From assembly GCA_945860225.1 (NCBI GenBank), contig CAMAPT010000007.1, forward strand, positions 1 through 64,000: DNA of 64,000 bases. The letters are read 5' to 3'. The notes below the pieces were generated by a model. The model did no database searches and was not told the DNA's origin. It was given only the letters and a program-made list of their open reading frames with translations. The position numbers were made by a program, and so were the translations under genes. This DNA comes from Chitinophaga pinensis (GTDB lineage Bacteria > Bacteroidota > Bacteroidia > B-17B0 > Aurantibacillaceae). Numbering within the stretch: the first letter of the stretch is position 1; each line of letters begins with the position of its first letter. This document shows, one piece after another, positions 8,530 through 19,800 of the stretch.

Positions 8530-10332
8530 TTACCAAATCTCATAGCTAAAAGAATAATACCTCGGGTTGTAATTATTTTGTTTTTCTTCAAAGCTAATTA
8601 TTCGCTTGTTTTCATCGTAGGATGCCGTTTTTGTTATCGATATATTTCTGTTTTCGTACCGCGTGTGCTTTATCAAATTATTGCTGTTGTCATAGTGGCA
8701 CTCAATTAAATCAGAACCTCTATCAAAGTCTTTTGCTATTAAATTACCTCTTTCATCGTACACGTAATAGACATAGTCTGGTTGTTCTTTATTTGATGAA
8801 CAATAGGAAAGAATAAGTCTGTTATTTTTGTCATACTCGTTTTCGTAGGTGCTTCCTCCGTTTCCGTTACTAATGCTGAGGTAACATTTCTGATTAACTA
8901 GGCCTAATTCGTTAAATGTTTTTTGAACAAAGTTTTCGTTAATTTCTTCATAGAAATTAGAGAAATTATAGCTCTCTTCTAACATGCGATTTTTCTCATA
9001 GTGATAATAAGTGCTTTCGACGTATTGATCTTCTGTAATCCTTGTTAATTCGATTACATTTCCTTTTTCATCGTAAAGAAATTCAAAGCTTTCTAATGTT
9101 TTTCCTTTTCGGTATTTAGTTTTCTTAATAATTCTACCGCCATTGTTATAGGTAAAAATGGTATTTAATGCACCCTGCATTTCTGAAACTTCAGTTAAAT
9201 TGCCATTCTTATCAAAGTATATTTCTTTGTAAATTTCTCTTTTTGTAGTGTCAGCTTTGTTAAATGGTTTGTTGTGTTGTTTAACAGTGATTTTTTTCAG
9301 ATTATTCGAAATTTTAAGCGGTACATTTTCAATCCAATCGAATTCAGGTTCATTGTATGGGTTTTTATTTGTTGGCTGATTTTGATTTTTTAGCTGGGTT
9401 TCGTTGCTTAACCGAAATGAAATTAGCGAAGCGAAAGGTCCATCTGGATTCAGAATAGTTCTGATTTCGTCAAAAGTTAGACGCACTTCCATGCTCATTC
9501 CAAAAATATTTTGGGTGCATTTAGACCATGCCGGTATATAGTAAGCCATTGAAAATGCTTTTGGGAAGGCAAAACCTTCTTTTAAAACCGAAAAATTTTC
9601 CAAGCCTCTATTTTTAAAAGAAAGAGCATTTTTTACTCCTTTATAAAACTCAACTTCCACACCTTCCTCTTCATCCAAGTCTAAGAGTGCCGCTCTTAAT
9701 TCTTTAAAATCTACTTGGTTTAATTTTTCTTTTACCTTTTTTTCTATCAGGTGGTTAATTTGTTTTTCAGAGGATTTTTTAAATATGTCGGAGGGTTTAT
9801 ATTCTTTGCCATTCAATACATTAAAGTAAAATAGTCTAAACGAATAAAATTCTTCGTCAATATCCGAACTTCGATCTTTTACTCTGTAACTAATAAGCTG
9901 CATCATAGTTAATGTGGAGTTGAGGTAGGAGAGAAAAGCAACCCCAATATCTTCAATTTTGTGAGGTGGGATATAGTTCTCCTCAGTTTGTTCATATCCG
10001 TTTCTATTAGAAGGATCATGCTGTTGTAAAGAATTATAAACCTCCATGTTATTATTTACCTCTCCAAATAAACTTAATCGAAAACTATCTGATTCAATTT
10101 TATCTACAAAAATTTGCTTAAATCGGGCATTTAATTTGTTTTGAATCAAAGTATCTTTCAATCCCTTAATTACTGGGTAGTTGATATCAATATCATTTAA
10201 CTCCACATATTTTGTTTCATATACCAAATCTTTGCCCGTCAGCAGGTCTTTTACCAAATGCTGGGCATTTAGGTTTAAAAATCCTAAAAGCAAAAAGCAA
10301 CCAATACATCGTGTTTTATATAAGCAGCGCAT
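8530..10332 (-). CDS. secreted protein with RsiV/DUF3298-like N-terminus and YD-like repeats
   Basis: The 600-residue protein has a signal peptide ending LLGFLNLNAQ. Residues of about 30-290 resemble the DUF3298/RsiV fold: paired beta segments around INYPVIKGL, a FYFNVLNGKEYKPSDIFK segment, and LTFDEIRTIL. From about residue 345 on there are YD/RHS-like repeats with the pattern YDxxGNLxxxxxY (YDEKGNVIELTRI, YDKNNRLILSY, YDERGNLIAKDF, YDNSNNLIKHT). The domain reading is from pattern only. The gene starts five bases after the stop of the MORN-variant gene, in a shared operon. It lacks an RHS core cage and any toxin tip. Confidence 0.75.
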   Translation of the reverse strand: MRCLYKTRCIGCFLLLGFLNLNAQHLVKDLLTGKDLVYETKYVELNDIDINYPVIKGLKDTLIQNKLNARFKQIFVDKIESDSFRLSLFGEVNNNMEVYNSLQQHDPSNRNGYEQTEENYIPPHKIEDIGVAFLSYLNSTLTMMQLISYRVKDRSSDIDEEFYSFRLFYFNVLNGKEYKPSDIFKKSSEKQINHLIEKKVKEKLNQVDFKELRAALLDLDEEEGVEVEFYKGVKNALSFKNRGLENFSVLKEGFAFPKAFSMAYYIPAWSKCTQNIFGMSMEVRLTFDEIRTILNPDGPFASLISFRLSNETQLKNQNQPTNKNPYNEPEFDWIENVPLKISNNLKKITVKQHNKPFNKADTTKREIYKEIYFDKNGNLTEVSEMQGALNTIFTYNNGGRIIKKTKYRKGKTLESFEFLYDEKGNVIELTRITEDQYVESTYYHYEKNRMLEESYNFSNFYEEINENFVQKTFNELGLVNQKCYLSISNGNGGSTYENEYDKNNRLILSYCSSNKEQPDYVYYVYDERGNLIAKDFDRGSDLIECHYDNSNNLIKHTRYENRNISITKTASYDENKRIISFEEKQNNYNPRYYSFSYEIW

Positions 10333-10336
10333 AATT

Positions 10337-13300
10337 TTATGAATTTATGGTTAAATAAAAATAAATGATAAGCTGATTGAATTTATCATCATATTTAGTT
10401 TGAAGTTTTTCAATACCTCTCAATTTTAATTCCTTTTCAATAGTAGCAGCATCAAAAATTATTTTTTCGGCACCTTGTCCAATTTGATATTTCTGCCCCT
10501 CAATATTAAATGCGTTTATTTTGATGGTGCCGATGAGGTATTTCCCTGCAATTAATATGTTTTTTCCTTCTACTTTAATTCTTCTTTGTGAAGTATTTTT
10601 AAAAATGTTTTCCGGAAACTGTATGGTGGCATCAGAAACATAAACCCCTACAAAATCATCATTGATTTTGGGTTTCGATTGCTTTTTTGTTTTTCGAATA
10701 GGATTCTCGTAGTCGAAATATTCTTCATAACTACTTTGACTAGAAGGAAATAGCTCATTGATTTCAGCAGGACTTTGGGTATTATCCCAATCAAATATGA
10801 TGTGTTTAAAATCAATCAATATGCCTGTTTTACCAATTTCGGAAGTGGTAAAACAGGGATTACTGTATTTGTCAATACGGAGTCGGTCTCTAAGGCTGTA
10901 GGAGATGATTGGAGCATCAAATAGTAATCTGGAAGCAACAGACTTGTCCGCCGTTTTCAAAGTACTATCGATAATGGGTTGGTTTAGTTTTTTGTCCCAT
11001 TGGTGAAGCAAAGAAGGGTTAAATTCTATGGCTAAGTTCTTAGTTGTAAGCGTGGCATATGTCTGGGTTTTATCTTTCCGGTCTATGCTCATATTTAGGT
11101 TCATTTTAGAAACATTGCCTCCCACTTTTATACACGGATTTAAAATCAATTTAATGCCGTTTTTATCTGGTATATTCAAATAAATTTCTTTAAAAGCCAA
11201 CAAGTCAAAGGCGCACCAAAGTCCATCATTTCGATTGGTGTTAAATTGATAGTTGATGTAAAATAAATTATTGTAAAAATCACCAATGGGTTCATGAAAA
11301 TTATAACTCTTTTTTCTTACCTCCTCCAAAGTGGCGAGTTGGTTAAGTTGAGCGGCATAAGTAGCTTTAAATTTGGAGCTATCAATACATTGGCATATTT
11401 GTTCTGCTGGCTCTGGGTTGTTTATTTTGATTAGAATTTCGTTCCTTATTGGACCTGCACATTGACATATATAACCTCCGTGATGCCTTCCTGATGGGCA
11501 GCGTGATGTAACTATATCATCTATGTCTTCTCTTACACATTGACAAGTAAAACCCGCATGACTGGCAACACCTCTCGGACAAGTGTTGATTGCATTTGCC
11601 TGGAGCTTTTCATGCTTTACTGGTTTTAGTTGAAGTATCCCATTTTTGTAGGTTTCTTTTTTTATCAGCTTTCCCTGAGCGTTATAATAGGTCCAAACAC
11701 TATCTTTTTCGTCGTGTTTGTAATATCCTTTAGTAAGGGTAGAATCATAGTTTAATTCCTCCCAATAGCCCTCTTTAATGTTGTTTTTATAATTGGCTTT
11801 TAAACTTATTCTTCCGTTTTCATGCCATAAAATGCTCTCTCCATCTAGTAAGCCGTTTTTATAAAATTTACTGGATTTATTTTTACCATCGTTATAAAAA
11901 TATTTTTCCTGCCCATCCTCTCTGCCGTTTAAATAGTTTTTTTGGTAAAATAAATTTCCATTTTCAAAATAGCCAATTGCTTCTCCATGCTGAGTACCCG
12001 TTTCATTGAAATTAATTACAAAATTTAAATTGCCATTTTCAAACCATTTTTTTTCTGATAAACAATGTTTTGCATTTGCTATATAGACATACTCAATTTG
12101 CTTTTTACCGTTTGAATAATATTCTGTGAACAAACCATGTTTTTTTCCTTTTACATAATTTTCCTCTTTGTATTTGTTACCCTTGGTATCCCAAAGTATG
12201 AGTTTGCCATTGCCAATAGCATTCTGCATATCCATCTCGTGCATTATTTTGCCATCCGGATAGTAAACACGCACAGTTCCATTGTGCTTGTCATTTTTAA
12301 AAGTTTCTTCTATCCATTTACTGCCGGGTTTAAAGCAGGTAATATGCAATCCTTCCTTTTGACCTTTGATGATTTCTCCTTCTGTTTTTATTTTGTTTAG
12401 TAGGCTGTTATATAGTTGTTGGGCTAAAAGGGTATCCCTAATATCTTCAAATGTTTTGTAGTCTTTATAGATTTTATTACTGATGAGCTTTCCATCAGGT
12501 CGCCATAAAATTTCATAGCCACATTTTCCACTGGAGCGAATATCATTATATTCAATAATACTTTTTGGCTTTCCGTTTATGAAATAATTGACTGTTCTTC
12601 CTATGGGTCTTTCGTTGAATTTAAAACAATCCGATTCTACATTTCCGTTGCTGAAATAGGTGGTATATCTCCCAAATTTCTGGTAATTGTATTCTGAATT
12701 TAGCAGATTATACCATTCTGCTTTTATAGTACTGTCTTCGTAAAATAACTTGGTGTGATAACACTCGTTTATATCGTTATAAAAGGAAATCAAGTATATT
12801 TTCCCATTAGTATCATACTGTTTGGTAATATAACTCGGTTTACTTGTTGGGGTTCCGTTTACTGTATCAATGGCATAAAATAATTCACTTGTTATATTCC
12901 CTTTTTCATTCCAAATTGTACTTGCTCCTACCTGAAAGTCATTCGCAAAATGACAAACCTTAGAGAGTTTTCCATTTTGATGCCAAGTAGTCCACTTACC
13001 CTCTTTTTTTCCTTTTTTGTAAAATCCTTGATTTATAATTTGTTGATTTATTTCATTGAAATAGAGGTATTCACCATCTTTAACAGAAATCTGTTTTTCA
13101 TTTTGTTTAATAACTACATAGTTCTCACTTTCAATTAAAAAACCATTTCTGTTCCATCGTTTCGAAGATCCATTTTTAAGCCCTTCACTATAGTTTTGCT
13201 CACTGGCTTTTATCTTGTTTTCATGGTATTCTATAAAAGCTCCATCCTCTTTACCCTGTTTGAAATGTTTGAGTTGATGTGGGTTGCCGTTGTTGTAATA

Positions 13301-14212
13301 CGTTTCATATTTGCCGTCCAATACTTCTTTAAAAGCTTTTCTTAGGCTGTCGTAAATCGGTTTGCCGTATGAGATGTTTTTTTCGAGCTTTCCGTTATCA
13401 AACCATGTTTTGTAATTGCCGCAATAAATATCATAACATAAGGCTATTTCCGATTTTTTTACCCCGGCAATGTTCCACGATTCAAAAAGCCCGTTTTTCT
13501 TTCCCTTTTCATAACGACTTATGCTTTCCAGTTTGCCGTTTTCAAAGTAAGTTTTCTGCTCCCCATCAAGCAATGTGGCAGCTTCGTGCTTTGAATGCTT
13601 AAAGTTGTCGTTTAATTTATAACGGTTTTCTGATTTCAGTTGCCCTGAATTGTAATAATACAAGGCTTTACCATCCATTACATCATCTTGGTAGTTTATC
13701 TGCGATTTCTTTTTACCATTGTCGTAATATTCTAACCATTCCCCATTTTTTTGATTGTTTTTATAATGACCTTGCTTTTGAGGAAATCCATTTGAGTAAT
13801 ACATCTCAAATTTTCCATCCAAAACCGATTGTAAGGAATCGTTGTTTCCTACAACTTTAAAATTTTCCAGCTGAGAAAGTAAACCACTTTTATACCAACC
13901 ACATGTCTCTCGTTTAACGAGGAGACCGTTGTTGTATAAACTCAATACTTGTTTTTCGCCATTTTCCCAAAAACTTTGTCGTTTTTCTATTTTGCCTTCT
14001 TTATATGATTCTTTCATTCGAATTACACCATTGATGTAATAATGAGTAATCAGTTTTTCATCTCCCTTTGTTTGCGTAATGGATTTAATAGCATAAGGAG
14101 TTTCATTTCGGTTATAAAACACCGTGTCTACAAATTGAGTATTAGGTTGGGCGATTAGGTAATTATGGAGTAATAAATAACCAATCAATGCGGAAATAAA
14201 ACGAAATGGCAT
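10337..14212 (-). CDS. giant secreted MORN-variant repeat protein with C-terminal Cys-rich motif
   Basis: A signal peptide (about residues 1-22) is followed by roughly twenty MORN_2-type repeats (xYYxNGKxxxxxxYKxGxxxG) to about residue 865. Examples are KQGHYKNNQKNGEWLEYYDN, GKKHGLFTEYYSNGK and GREDGQEKYFYNDGK. These resemble the YwqK-antitoxin-like repeat family. Residues 878-943 hold a cysteine-rich segment with two copies of C-P-x-G-x(4)-H-x-G-[FY]-x-C-Q-C plus a third CQC. The last 350 residues are an unassigned, mostly beta domain. At 1291 residues it is far longer than typical YwqK proteins. It is the first gene of a five-gene minus-strand operon. Confidence 0.85.
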   Translation of the reverse strand: MPFRFISALIGYLLLHNYLIAQPNTQFVDTVFYNRNETPYAIKSITQTKGDEKLITHYYINGVIRMKESYKEGKIEKRQSFWENGEKQVLSLYNNGLLVKRETCGWYKSGLLSQLENFKVVGNNDSLQSVLDGKFEMYYSNGFPQKQGHYKNNQKNGEWLEYYDNGKKKSQINYQDDVMDGKALYYYNSGQLKSENRYKLNDNFKHSKHEAATLLDGEQKTYFENGKLESISRYEKGKKNGLFESWNIAGVKKSEIALCYDIYCGNYKTWFDNGKLEKNISYGKPIYDSLRKAFKEVLDGKYETYYNNGNPHQLKHFKQGKEDGAFIEYHENKIKASEQNYSEGLKNGSSKRWNRNGFLIESENYVVIKQNEKQISVKDGEYLYFNEINQQIINQGFYKKGKKEGKWTTWHQNGKLSKVCHFANDFQVGASTIWNEKGNITSELFYAIDTVNGTPTSKPSYITKQYDTNGKIYLISFYNDINECYHTKLFYEDSTIKAEWYNLLNSEYNYQKFGRYTTYFSNGNVESDCFKFNERPIGRTVNYFINGKPKSIIEYNDIRSSGKCGYEILWRPDGKLISNKIYKDYKTFEDIRDTLLAQQLYNSLLNKIKTEGEIIKGQKEGLHITCFKPGSKWIEETFKNDKHNGTVRVYYPDGKIMHEMDMQNAIGNGKLILWDTKGNKYKEENYVKGKKHGLFTEYYSNGKKQIEYVYIANAKHCLSEKKWFENGNLNFVINFNETGTQHGEAIGYFENGNLFYQKNYLNGREDGQEKYFYNDGKNKSSKFYKNGLLDGESILWHENGRISLKANYKNNIKEGYWEELNYDSTLTKGYYKHDEKDSVWTYYNAQGKLIKKETYKNGILQLKPVKHEKLQANAINTCPRGVASHAGFTCQCVREDIDDIVTSRCPSGRHHGGYICQCAGPIRNEILIKINNPEPAEQICQCIDSSKFKATYAAQLNQLATLEEVRKKSYNFHEPIGDFYNNLFYINYQFNTNRNDGLWCAFDLLAFKEIYLNIPDKNGIKLILNPCIKVGGNVSKMNLNMSIDRKDKTQTYATLTTKNLAIEFNPSLLHQWDKKLNQPIIDSTLKTADKSVASRLLFDAPIISYSLRDRLRIDKYSNPCFTTSEIGKTGILIDFKHIIFDWDNTQSPAEINELFPSSQSSYEEYFDYENPIRKTKKQSKPKINDDFVGVYVSDATIQFPENIFKNTSQRRIKVEGKNILIAGKYLIGTIKINAFNIEGQKYQIGQGAEKIIFDAATIEKELKLRGIEKLQTKYDDKFNQLIIYFYLTINS

Positions 14213-14426
14213 GTGTATTTTAGTTGAGATTATTTTTTAGAGAAATATAAACACAAAAATGTTGCCATTTTTAGATTTCTTAACAAATTGTAGGCTTAAA
14301 AGGTCGGGGTGATAAATTTAAGTAGTTTGATTGAAGCGTCAATATCGAAACCTTAATGACTGATATTATTTGTAACGAATACAGAAAATGGCATTATAAC
14401 TAGTAAAATCATTAAATTAAACGGCT

Positions 14427-15215
14427 ATGAGAAACGTATTTTTACTTTTATTTTCGGTGTTATTAAGCATTAGCGCTTTTGGTCAATTTAATGTCAAAGA
14501 CATTAATGAATCCTTAGCTAAAATTAATGACACTCTTTATGCTTCGAAATATGAAGTTTCAAATAAATTATATATGTCTTTTTTGAATTCTTTGAGATTA
14601 GAACGGAAATTAAATTTAGTTTCTATGGCTCAAATCGATAGTTTAAAATGGATAGACAAATTGAGTTATAACCCACCTTATGTTGTATATTATCATACTC
14701 ATCCTGGGTATTATAATTTCCCTGTTGTAAACATAAGTTATGAAGGTGCTAAACTTTTTTGTGAATGGTTGACAGAACACTACAATTCTAGTCAAAACAG
14801 AAAAAAATTTAAACAAGTATTATTTAGACTACCAACCGAAAAAGAGTGGATAAGTGCTGCAAAAGCAGGCGATAGCAGTGCAATATACCCCTGGAAAGGA
14901 AATGCTTTAAGAAATAAAAAAGGACAAGTGTTGTATAATTTCAAACGTCAGTTGAAAGATACGTTATGGATTAATGGGAAATTTGTAGAAAACATGGATG
15001 TAACCGCACCAGTAAAGTCCTATTGGGAAAATGAATTTGGATTATATAATATGAGTGGCAATGTAGCTGAAATGATAAAAGAAAAAGGAATTGTTAAAGG
15101 TGGCAGTTGGATTGATGATTCAGAATTTTTAAAAATCATGAATAAATATAGTTATGACGGAAAGCCAAAGCCATTTGTAGGGTTTAGATATTTTGTGGAA
15201 GTTATAGAAAAATAA
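14427..15215 (+). CDS. secreted SUMF1/formylglycine-generating-enzyme-fold protein
   Basis: A signal peptide (VFLLLFSVLLSISAFGQ) leads into the SUMF1 fold: an opening KYEVSNKLYMSFLNSL, then FPVVNISYEGAKLFCEWL, LPTEKEWISAAKAG, YPWKGN, FGLYNMSGNVAEM, VKGGSWIDD and the final GFRYF. These are the conserved landmarks of the family that includes formylglycine-generating enzymes and the gliding/T9SS protein GldK. The copper-binding Cys pair of the true enzyme is not seen, so a structural or carbohydrate-related role is more likely than catalysis. It is a single gene, divergent from the MORN operon. Confidence 0.88.
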   Translation: MRNVFLLLFSVLLSISAFGQFNVKDINESLAKINDTLYASKYEVSNKLYMSFLNSLRLERKLNLVSMAQIDSLKWIDKLSYNPPYVVYYHTHPGYYNFPVVNISYEGAKLFCEWLTEHYNSSQNRKKFKQVLFRLPTEKEWISAAKAGDSSAIYPWKGNALRNKKGQVLYNFKRQLKDTLWINGKFVENMDVTAPVKSYWENEFGLYNMSGNVAEMIKEKGIVKGGSWIDDSEFLKIMNKYSYDGKPKPFVGFRYFVEVIEK

Positions 15216-15487
15216 AAACGTGTAAAGTAGTTTTGAAGTTACGTTGTTTTAATTTTTTATCCGAACCAATAATTAATCAAGTCATTATTCAGGAGTTAGT
15301 TTTTAGTTAGTTTTTTAAATAATTAAAGTTTTTTAATTTTTTGATTGATACGAATAAAAATTTGTTTAACAGCTCAATAAATATCGATCAATTAAAAAAT
15401 GGATTTTTCATACACTTAAATGAAGTTGAGTTACGAGCCTTTTTAGTTGGCAATTAGAGCAGTTTCATGAAAATGTTTATGTTTTCT

Positions 15488-15967
15488 CTAAACCAGTTTA
15501 GACTGAGTTGCCTCGTGTTTTAATAGCCATTCTTTTCTCCATAATCCTCCGGTAAAACCCGTTAATTGTTTGTTAGCGCCAATGACGCGATGGCATGGAT
15601 GTAAAATAAGTAGCTGGTTTTTACCACACGCAGCTCCAATAGCCCTGGCGCTTTTAGGCTGACCTAGCTGAAGAGCCATTTGTCCATAAGATATTGTTTT
15701 ACAATAAGGAATGGTTAATAAATGATTCCAAACTTGATGTTGAAATACTGTTCCACCTTGGGTGGTTGGTAAATGAAACTTAAAAAGTTTGCCCGAAAAG
15801 TAACCTGCTAATTGATGGATGCATTCCTTTAGAATTGGCGTGTTATCTTGTGGTAAATTGGTGATTTTATCTACAAATGTTACTTCACAGATATATTCTC
15901 CAAAACTTTTTATAGCAATAAATCCAATTGGGGAATGCGTGTAAGCGGTCCCAAAATTATCGTTCAT
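15488..15967 (-). CDS. ogt: methylated-DNA--protein-cysteine S-methyltransferase
   Basis: Repairs O6-alkylguanine by transferring the alkyl group to an active-site cysteine. The PCHRV motif places the acceptor at Cys125, and the helix-turn-helix region with TISYGQMALQLGQPKSARAI and the GFTGGLWRKEWLL ending are all present. At 159 residues the length matches single-domain Ogt/MGMT enzymes with no Ada regulatory domain. It starts directly after the stop of the FtsE-like gene with no gap, so the two are cotranscribed. Confidence 0.95.
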   Translation of the reverse strand: MNDNFGTAYTHSPIGFIAIKSFGEYICEVTFVDKITNLPQDNTPILKECIHQLAGYFSGKLFKFHLPTTQGGTVFQHQVWNHLLTIPYCKTISYGQMALQLGQPKSARAIGAACGKNQLLILHPCHRVIGANKQLTGFTGGLWRKEWLLKHEATQSKLV

Positions 15968-16651
15968 TTATTGTAAAGAAGTACTATCTGCAATTTGATT
16001 ATTTTCACACAATAAAGTTCTAGCAGGAAATTTACTGTACAATAATAAGTCATGAGTAGCAAATAAAATACAACGACCTTGTTTACTGATATCTAAAAGT
16101 AACTTCATAATTTCTTCAGATGTCTCAGGATCCAGATTTCCGGTAGGCTCATCTGCTAAAATGATTTCCGGGTTATTAATTAATGCTCTGGCAATACTAA
16201 TACGTTGTTGTTCTCCTCCTGATAACTGGAAAGGCATGACTTGTTCTTTGCTTTCTAATCCTACTTTTGACAATACATCTTTGATGCGACTTTTTATTTT
16301 TGTTTCGTCATTCCAACCCGTTGCTTTCATGACAAATCTTAAATTTTCAAACACAGTTCTGTCGCTAAGTAATTGAAAATCCTGAAATACAATGCCTAAT
16401 TTCCTTCTTAGATATGGAATTTCTTTACGTTTTAAGCTGTGTAATTTAAACCCCGAAACCTCTCCAGTTCCTTGTTTTAACTCAATGTCGCCGTAAATAG
16501 TTTTAAGTAAACTGGTTTTACCACTTCCTGTTTTTCCTAATAAATAAACAAACTCTCCTTTGTCAAGTTTAAGGGTTAAGTTGTTAATAACGGAAACGTT
16601 TCCTTGAAAAATAGTTGCGTCTTTAAATTCTATTACAGGGTCATTCATCAT
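15968..16651 (-). CDS. ftsE: FtsE-like ABC transporter ATP-binding protein
   Basis: A 227-residue ABC ATPase with Walker A GKTGSGKT, Q-loop VFQDFQLL, signature LSGGEQQR, Walker B IILADEPTGNLDP and switch His in FATHD. The sequence closest to FtsE is the segment ending LRRKLGIVFQDFQLLSDRTV. FtsE pairs with FtsX at the division site to activate cell-wall hydrolysis. No ftsX lies next to it here, as is common in Bacteroidota, so a LolD-like role cannot be fully excluded. Either of two adjacent ATGs (16651 or 16648) could be the start. Confidence 0.85.
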   Translation of the reverse strand: MMNDPVIEFKDATIFQGNVSVINNLTLKLDKGEFVYLLGKTGSGKTSLLKTIYGDIELKQGTGEVSGFKLHSLKRKEIPYLRRKLGIVFQDFQLLSDRTVFENLRFVMKATGWNDETKIKSRIKDVLSKVGLESKEQVMPFQLSGGEQQRISIARALINNPEIILADEPTGNLDPETSEEIMKLLLDISKQGRCILFATHDLLLYSKFPARTLLCENNQIADSTSLQ

Positions 16652-16879
16652 GGTAAATAATTGTAGGTGAAATTAAAAAGTAATCAGCTACCTTATAAAA
16701 GGATGTGTTGCATGTTTTAACAGGGTTGGGTTAATAACTACGAAATCAATGCGTTAAGTTAGTTTAAGTTACTGTTAATTTTAAAAACAAATTTTGGATT
16801 TAAAAGTTACAATGTTTTTTTAACAAAAAAAGAATCGTTGTAACTCATTTTACATATATGTATTTTATATAAAGCGATC

Positions 16880-19800
16880 ATGAAAAGATATTATATCATT
16901 CAGTTTCTATTGGTGTTCTCGGGATATTTGTTTTCTCAAAAAACACAAATATACTTGGATAAGGATGCGCTATTTAAAACAGGTTTAGACTTGTTTGAAA
17001 GAAAGCAGTATACCTCCGCTCAGAAAGCATTTATAGATTACATGAATTCTAACAGGTTTTACTCATTGCAAAAATCGGATGCCGAATACTATGCTGCTGC
17101 ATCCGCTATTGAACTTTTTCATAAGGATGGAGAGTGGAGAATGAAGGAATTTATAGAGCATAATCCTGGCAGTAATAAGTTGAAGTGGGCTTTTTTTTAC
17201 TTGGGGAAATCGAACTTTAGAAAGAAGAAGTATGAAGAGTCAATTCAGTTTTTAGAAAAGGTAGATATTTATGAGCTTAATCAAGAAGATTTATCTGAAC
17301 TGTATTTTAAAAGAGGCTACAGTTATTTTGTAACCGCAAAATTAGAAAAGGCAAAAGCTGATTTGTTTGAAATAAAGGATGTAGATAATAAATATGCGCA
17401 TCCTGCAAATTATTACTATTCGCACATATTATATCAGGAAAAAAAATATGAAATGGCCTTGCAAGGCTTTAATCGTTTGTTGAATGATGAAACATTTGGA
17501 ACAGTAATTCCTTACTACGTGACGCAAATTTACTTTATGCAAGGTAATTATGAAACGGTAGTAAAAAATGCACCGGCCTTATTGGAAGATACTGCTCATG
17601 TTCAAAAACAAGGAGAAATTCATCGGATGATAGGAGAGTCTTATTTTCATTTAAAAGATTTTTCAAATGCACTCACGTACTTTAAAAAATCTGAAAAATC
17701 AGGCTCAGGATTCAATAATCAGGGAAGTTATGAAATAGGTTATTGTTATTATCAGATTAAGGATTATAAAAACGCTATTTTAAATTTTGAAAAAGCGACG
17801 GAAGCAAAAGATAGTTTGGCTCAAAATGCTTGGTATCATTTGGCCGATTGCCATATGAAAACAAATAATAAGACAAAGGCACGTAATGCATTTTATGCCG
17901 CATCTAATTCAAAATTTGATCCAAAAATCGCCGAAGATGCTTTGTTTAGTTATGCTAAGTTATGTTATGAGTTATCTTTTGCGCCTTATAATGACGCTGT
18001 TGTTTCATTCCAGACATACATAAACGAATATGGCGACTCACCAAGAAAATCAGAAGCATATCATTTTTTAGCAAATGTTTTTTCAACCACTCGCAATTAT
18101 TCTCAGGCTATAGCTTCTATTGAAAAAATTCAACCTTCAGATCCAATTTTGAAATTGACTTATCAAAAGCTCATTTATTTTAAAGGAGTTGAGTTTTTTA
18201 ATAATGAGCAATTAGATAGTGCTGTAAGATATTTTAAAAAATCTTTGACAGTCAATTTTGATAAAACTTACAATGCTCTTTCACAATATTGGTTGGGAGA
18301 AATATCTTACATGAAAAAAGATTATGCCACAGCCATCGAAAGGTGGAAAGCGTTTCAATTAATAGAAGGAGCCTTTAGTTTAAAGGAATATGAGCTTTCA
18401 AATTATAACATTGGTTACGCTTATTTTCAGCAAAAAAATAAGAAAGATTTTGAAAATGCGAATCTTTCGTTTCGTAAGTTTTTATTATCTAAAACCACTC
18501 ACGATTCCAAAAAAGTGGCCGATGCAACGATTAGAGCCGCCGATAGTTATTTTATGAATAATGTTTATCCTCAGGCAGCAGATTATTACCAATCAGCTAT
18601 TGAATTAAACCAATTGGATATGGACTATTGTTTGTATCAAAAGGCTCTTTGTAATGGCTTACTGAAAAATAATCAGCAAAAAATAACTGACTTAAATGCG
18701 TTGATATCAAAATATCCAAAATCAAATTACCTAGCGTCCTCTATTTTTGAAATAGCAGAAACGTATAACAAAGATTTGAATCAAGGGAATGAAGCCGTTG
18801 TTTATTATCAGAAAATATTGGATACATATCCTAATTCGTCCTATGCTAATGCAGCTTTGGCGGGCATAGGTTTGGTATATTATAATGATAAACAAGATGA
18901 GAAAGCTTTTGAATATTTTGATCAATTAGTGAAAAAAGATCCAAAGAGTTCGGCATCAAGAGAAGTTTTGCCAATGATTAAAAAAATATTTGAAGAACAG
19001 GGAAAAATTGATGAGATGGCATCTTATTTTACATCTGTAGGCAATCCTTTAAAAACATCTGAATTAGAAGCTTCATTATATGAGTCTGCGAAAGAGGTTT
19101 ATTATAATAAAAAAGATTGTGATTTGGCGATGTCTAAATTTGAAAATTATATTTCTAAATATCCTGATGGTAAATATATTGCAGAAGCTCATTTTTGTTT
19201 TGCAGAATGTGCTTACAGTAAAGATTTGTTTGAAAAAGCTTTACCTTCTTATCAATTCATTGTCAATAAATCAAGAGGTATTTATTCAGAAACTTCTCTG
19301 TTAAAATTAACCTACCTTTTTTATAAAGAGAAAAAATATGAAGAAGTTTTGCCCTTATATCAAAAATTAGAAGAATATTCAGAAACGCCAGCTAATAAAT
19401 TAACCGGTAGAATTGGAGCCATGCGCAGTGCTTTTTATTTAGGACAGTTTGAAACAGCTCTTGATTTTGCCGTAAAAGTATTGAATACTGATAAAATTAC
19501 TCCTCAACAAGTTAATGAGGCAAAATATGACAAAGCAAAATCATTATATGAATTAAACCGCTTGGACGATGCTTTAATTGAATTTAAAGCGATTCATAAA
19601 TCTGCTAAAAACGTGACAGGAGCAGAGGCATTATATCATATAGCTAAAATTCAGTTTTTGAAACAAGATTATGAAGCTGTAGAAAAAACGGTGACAACTT
19701 TAGTTGGTTATGAATACTCAAATGACAATTGGAATACGAAAGGCTTGTTATTATTATCTGATGCTTATATAGCAAAAGGAGAAGACGCAGATGCAGAATT

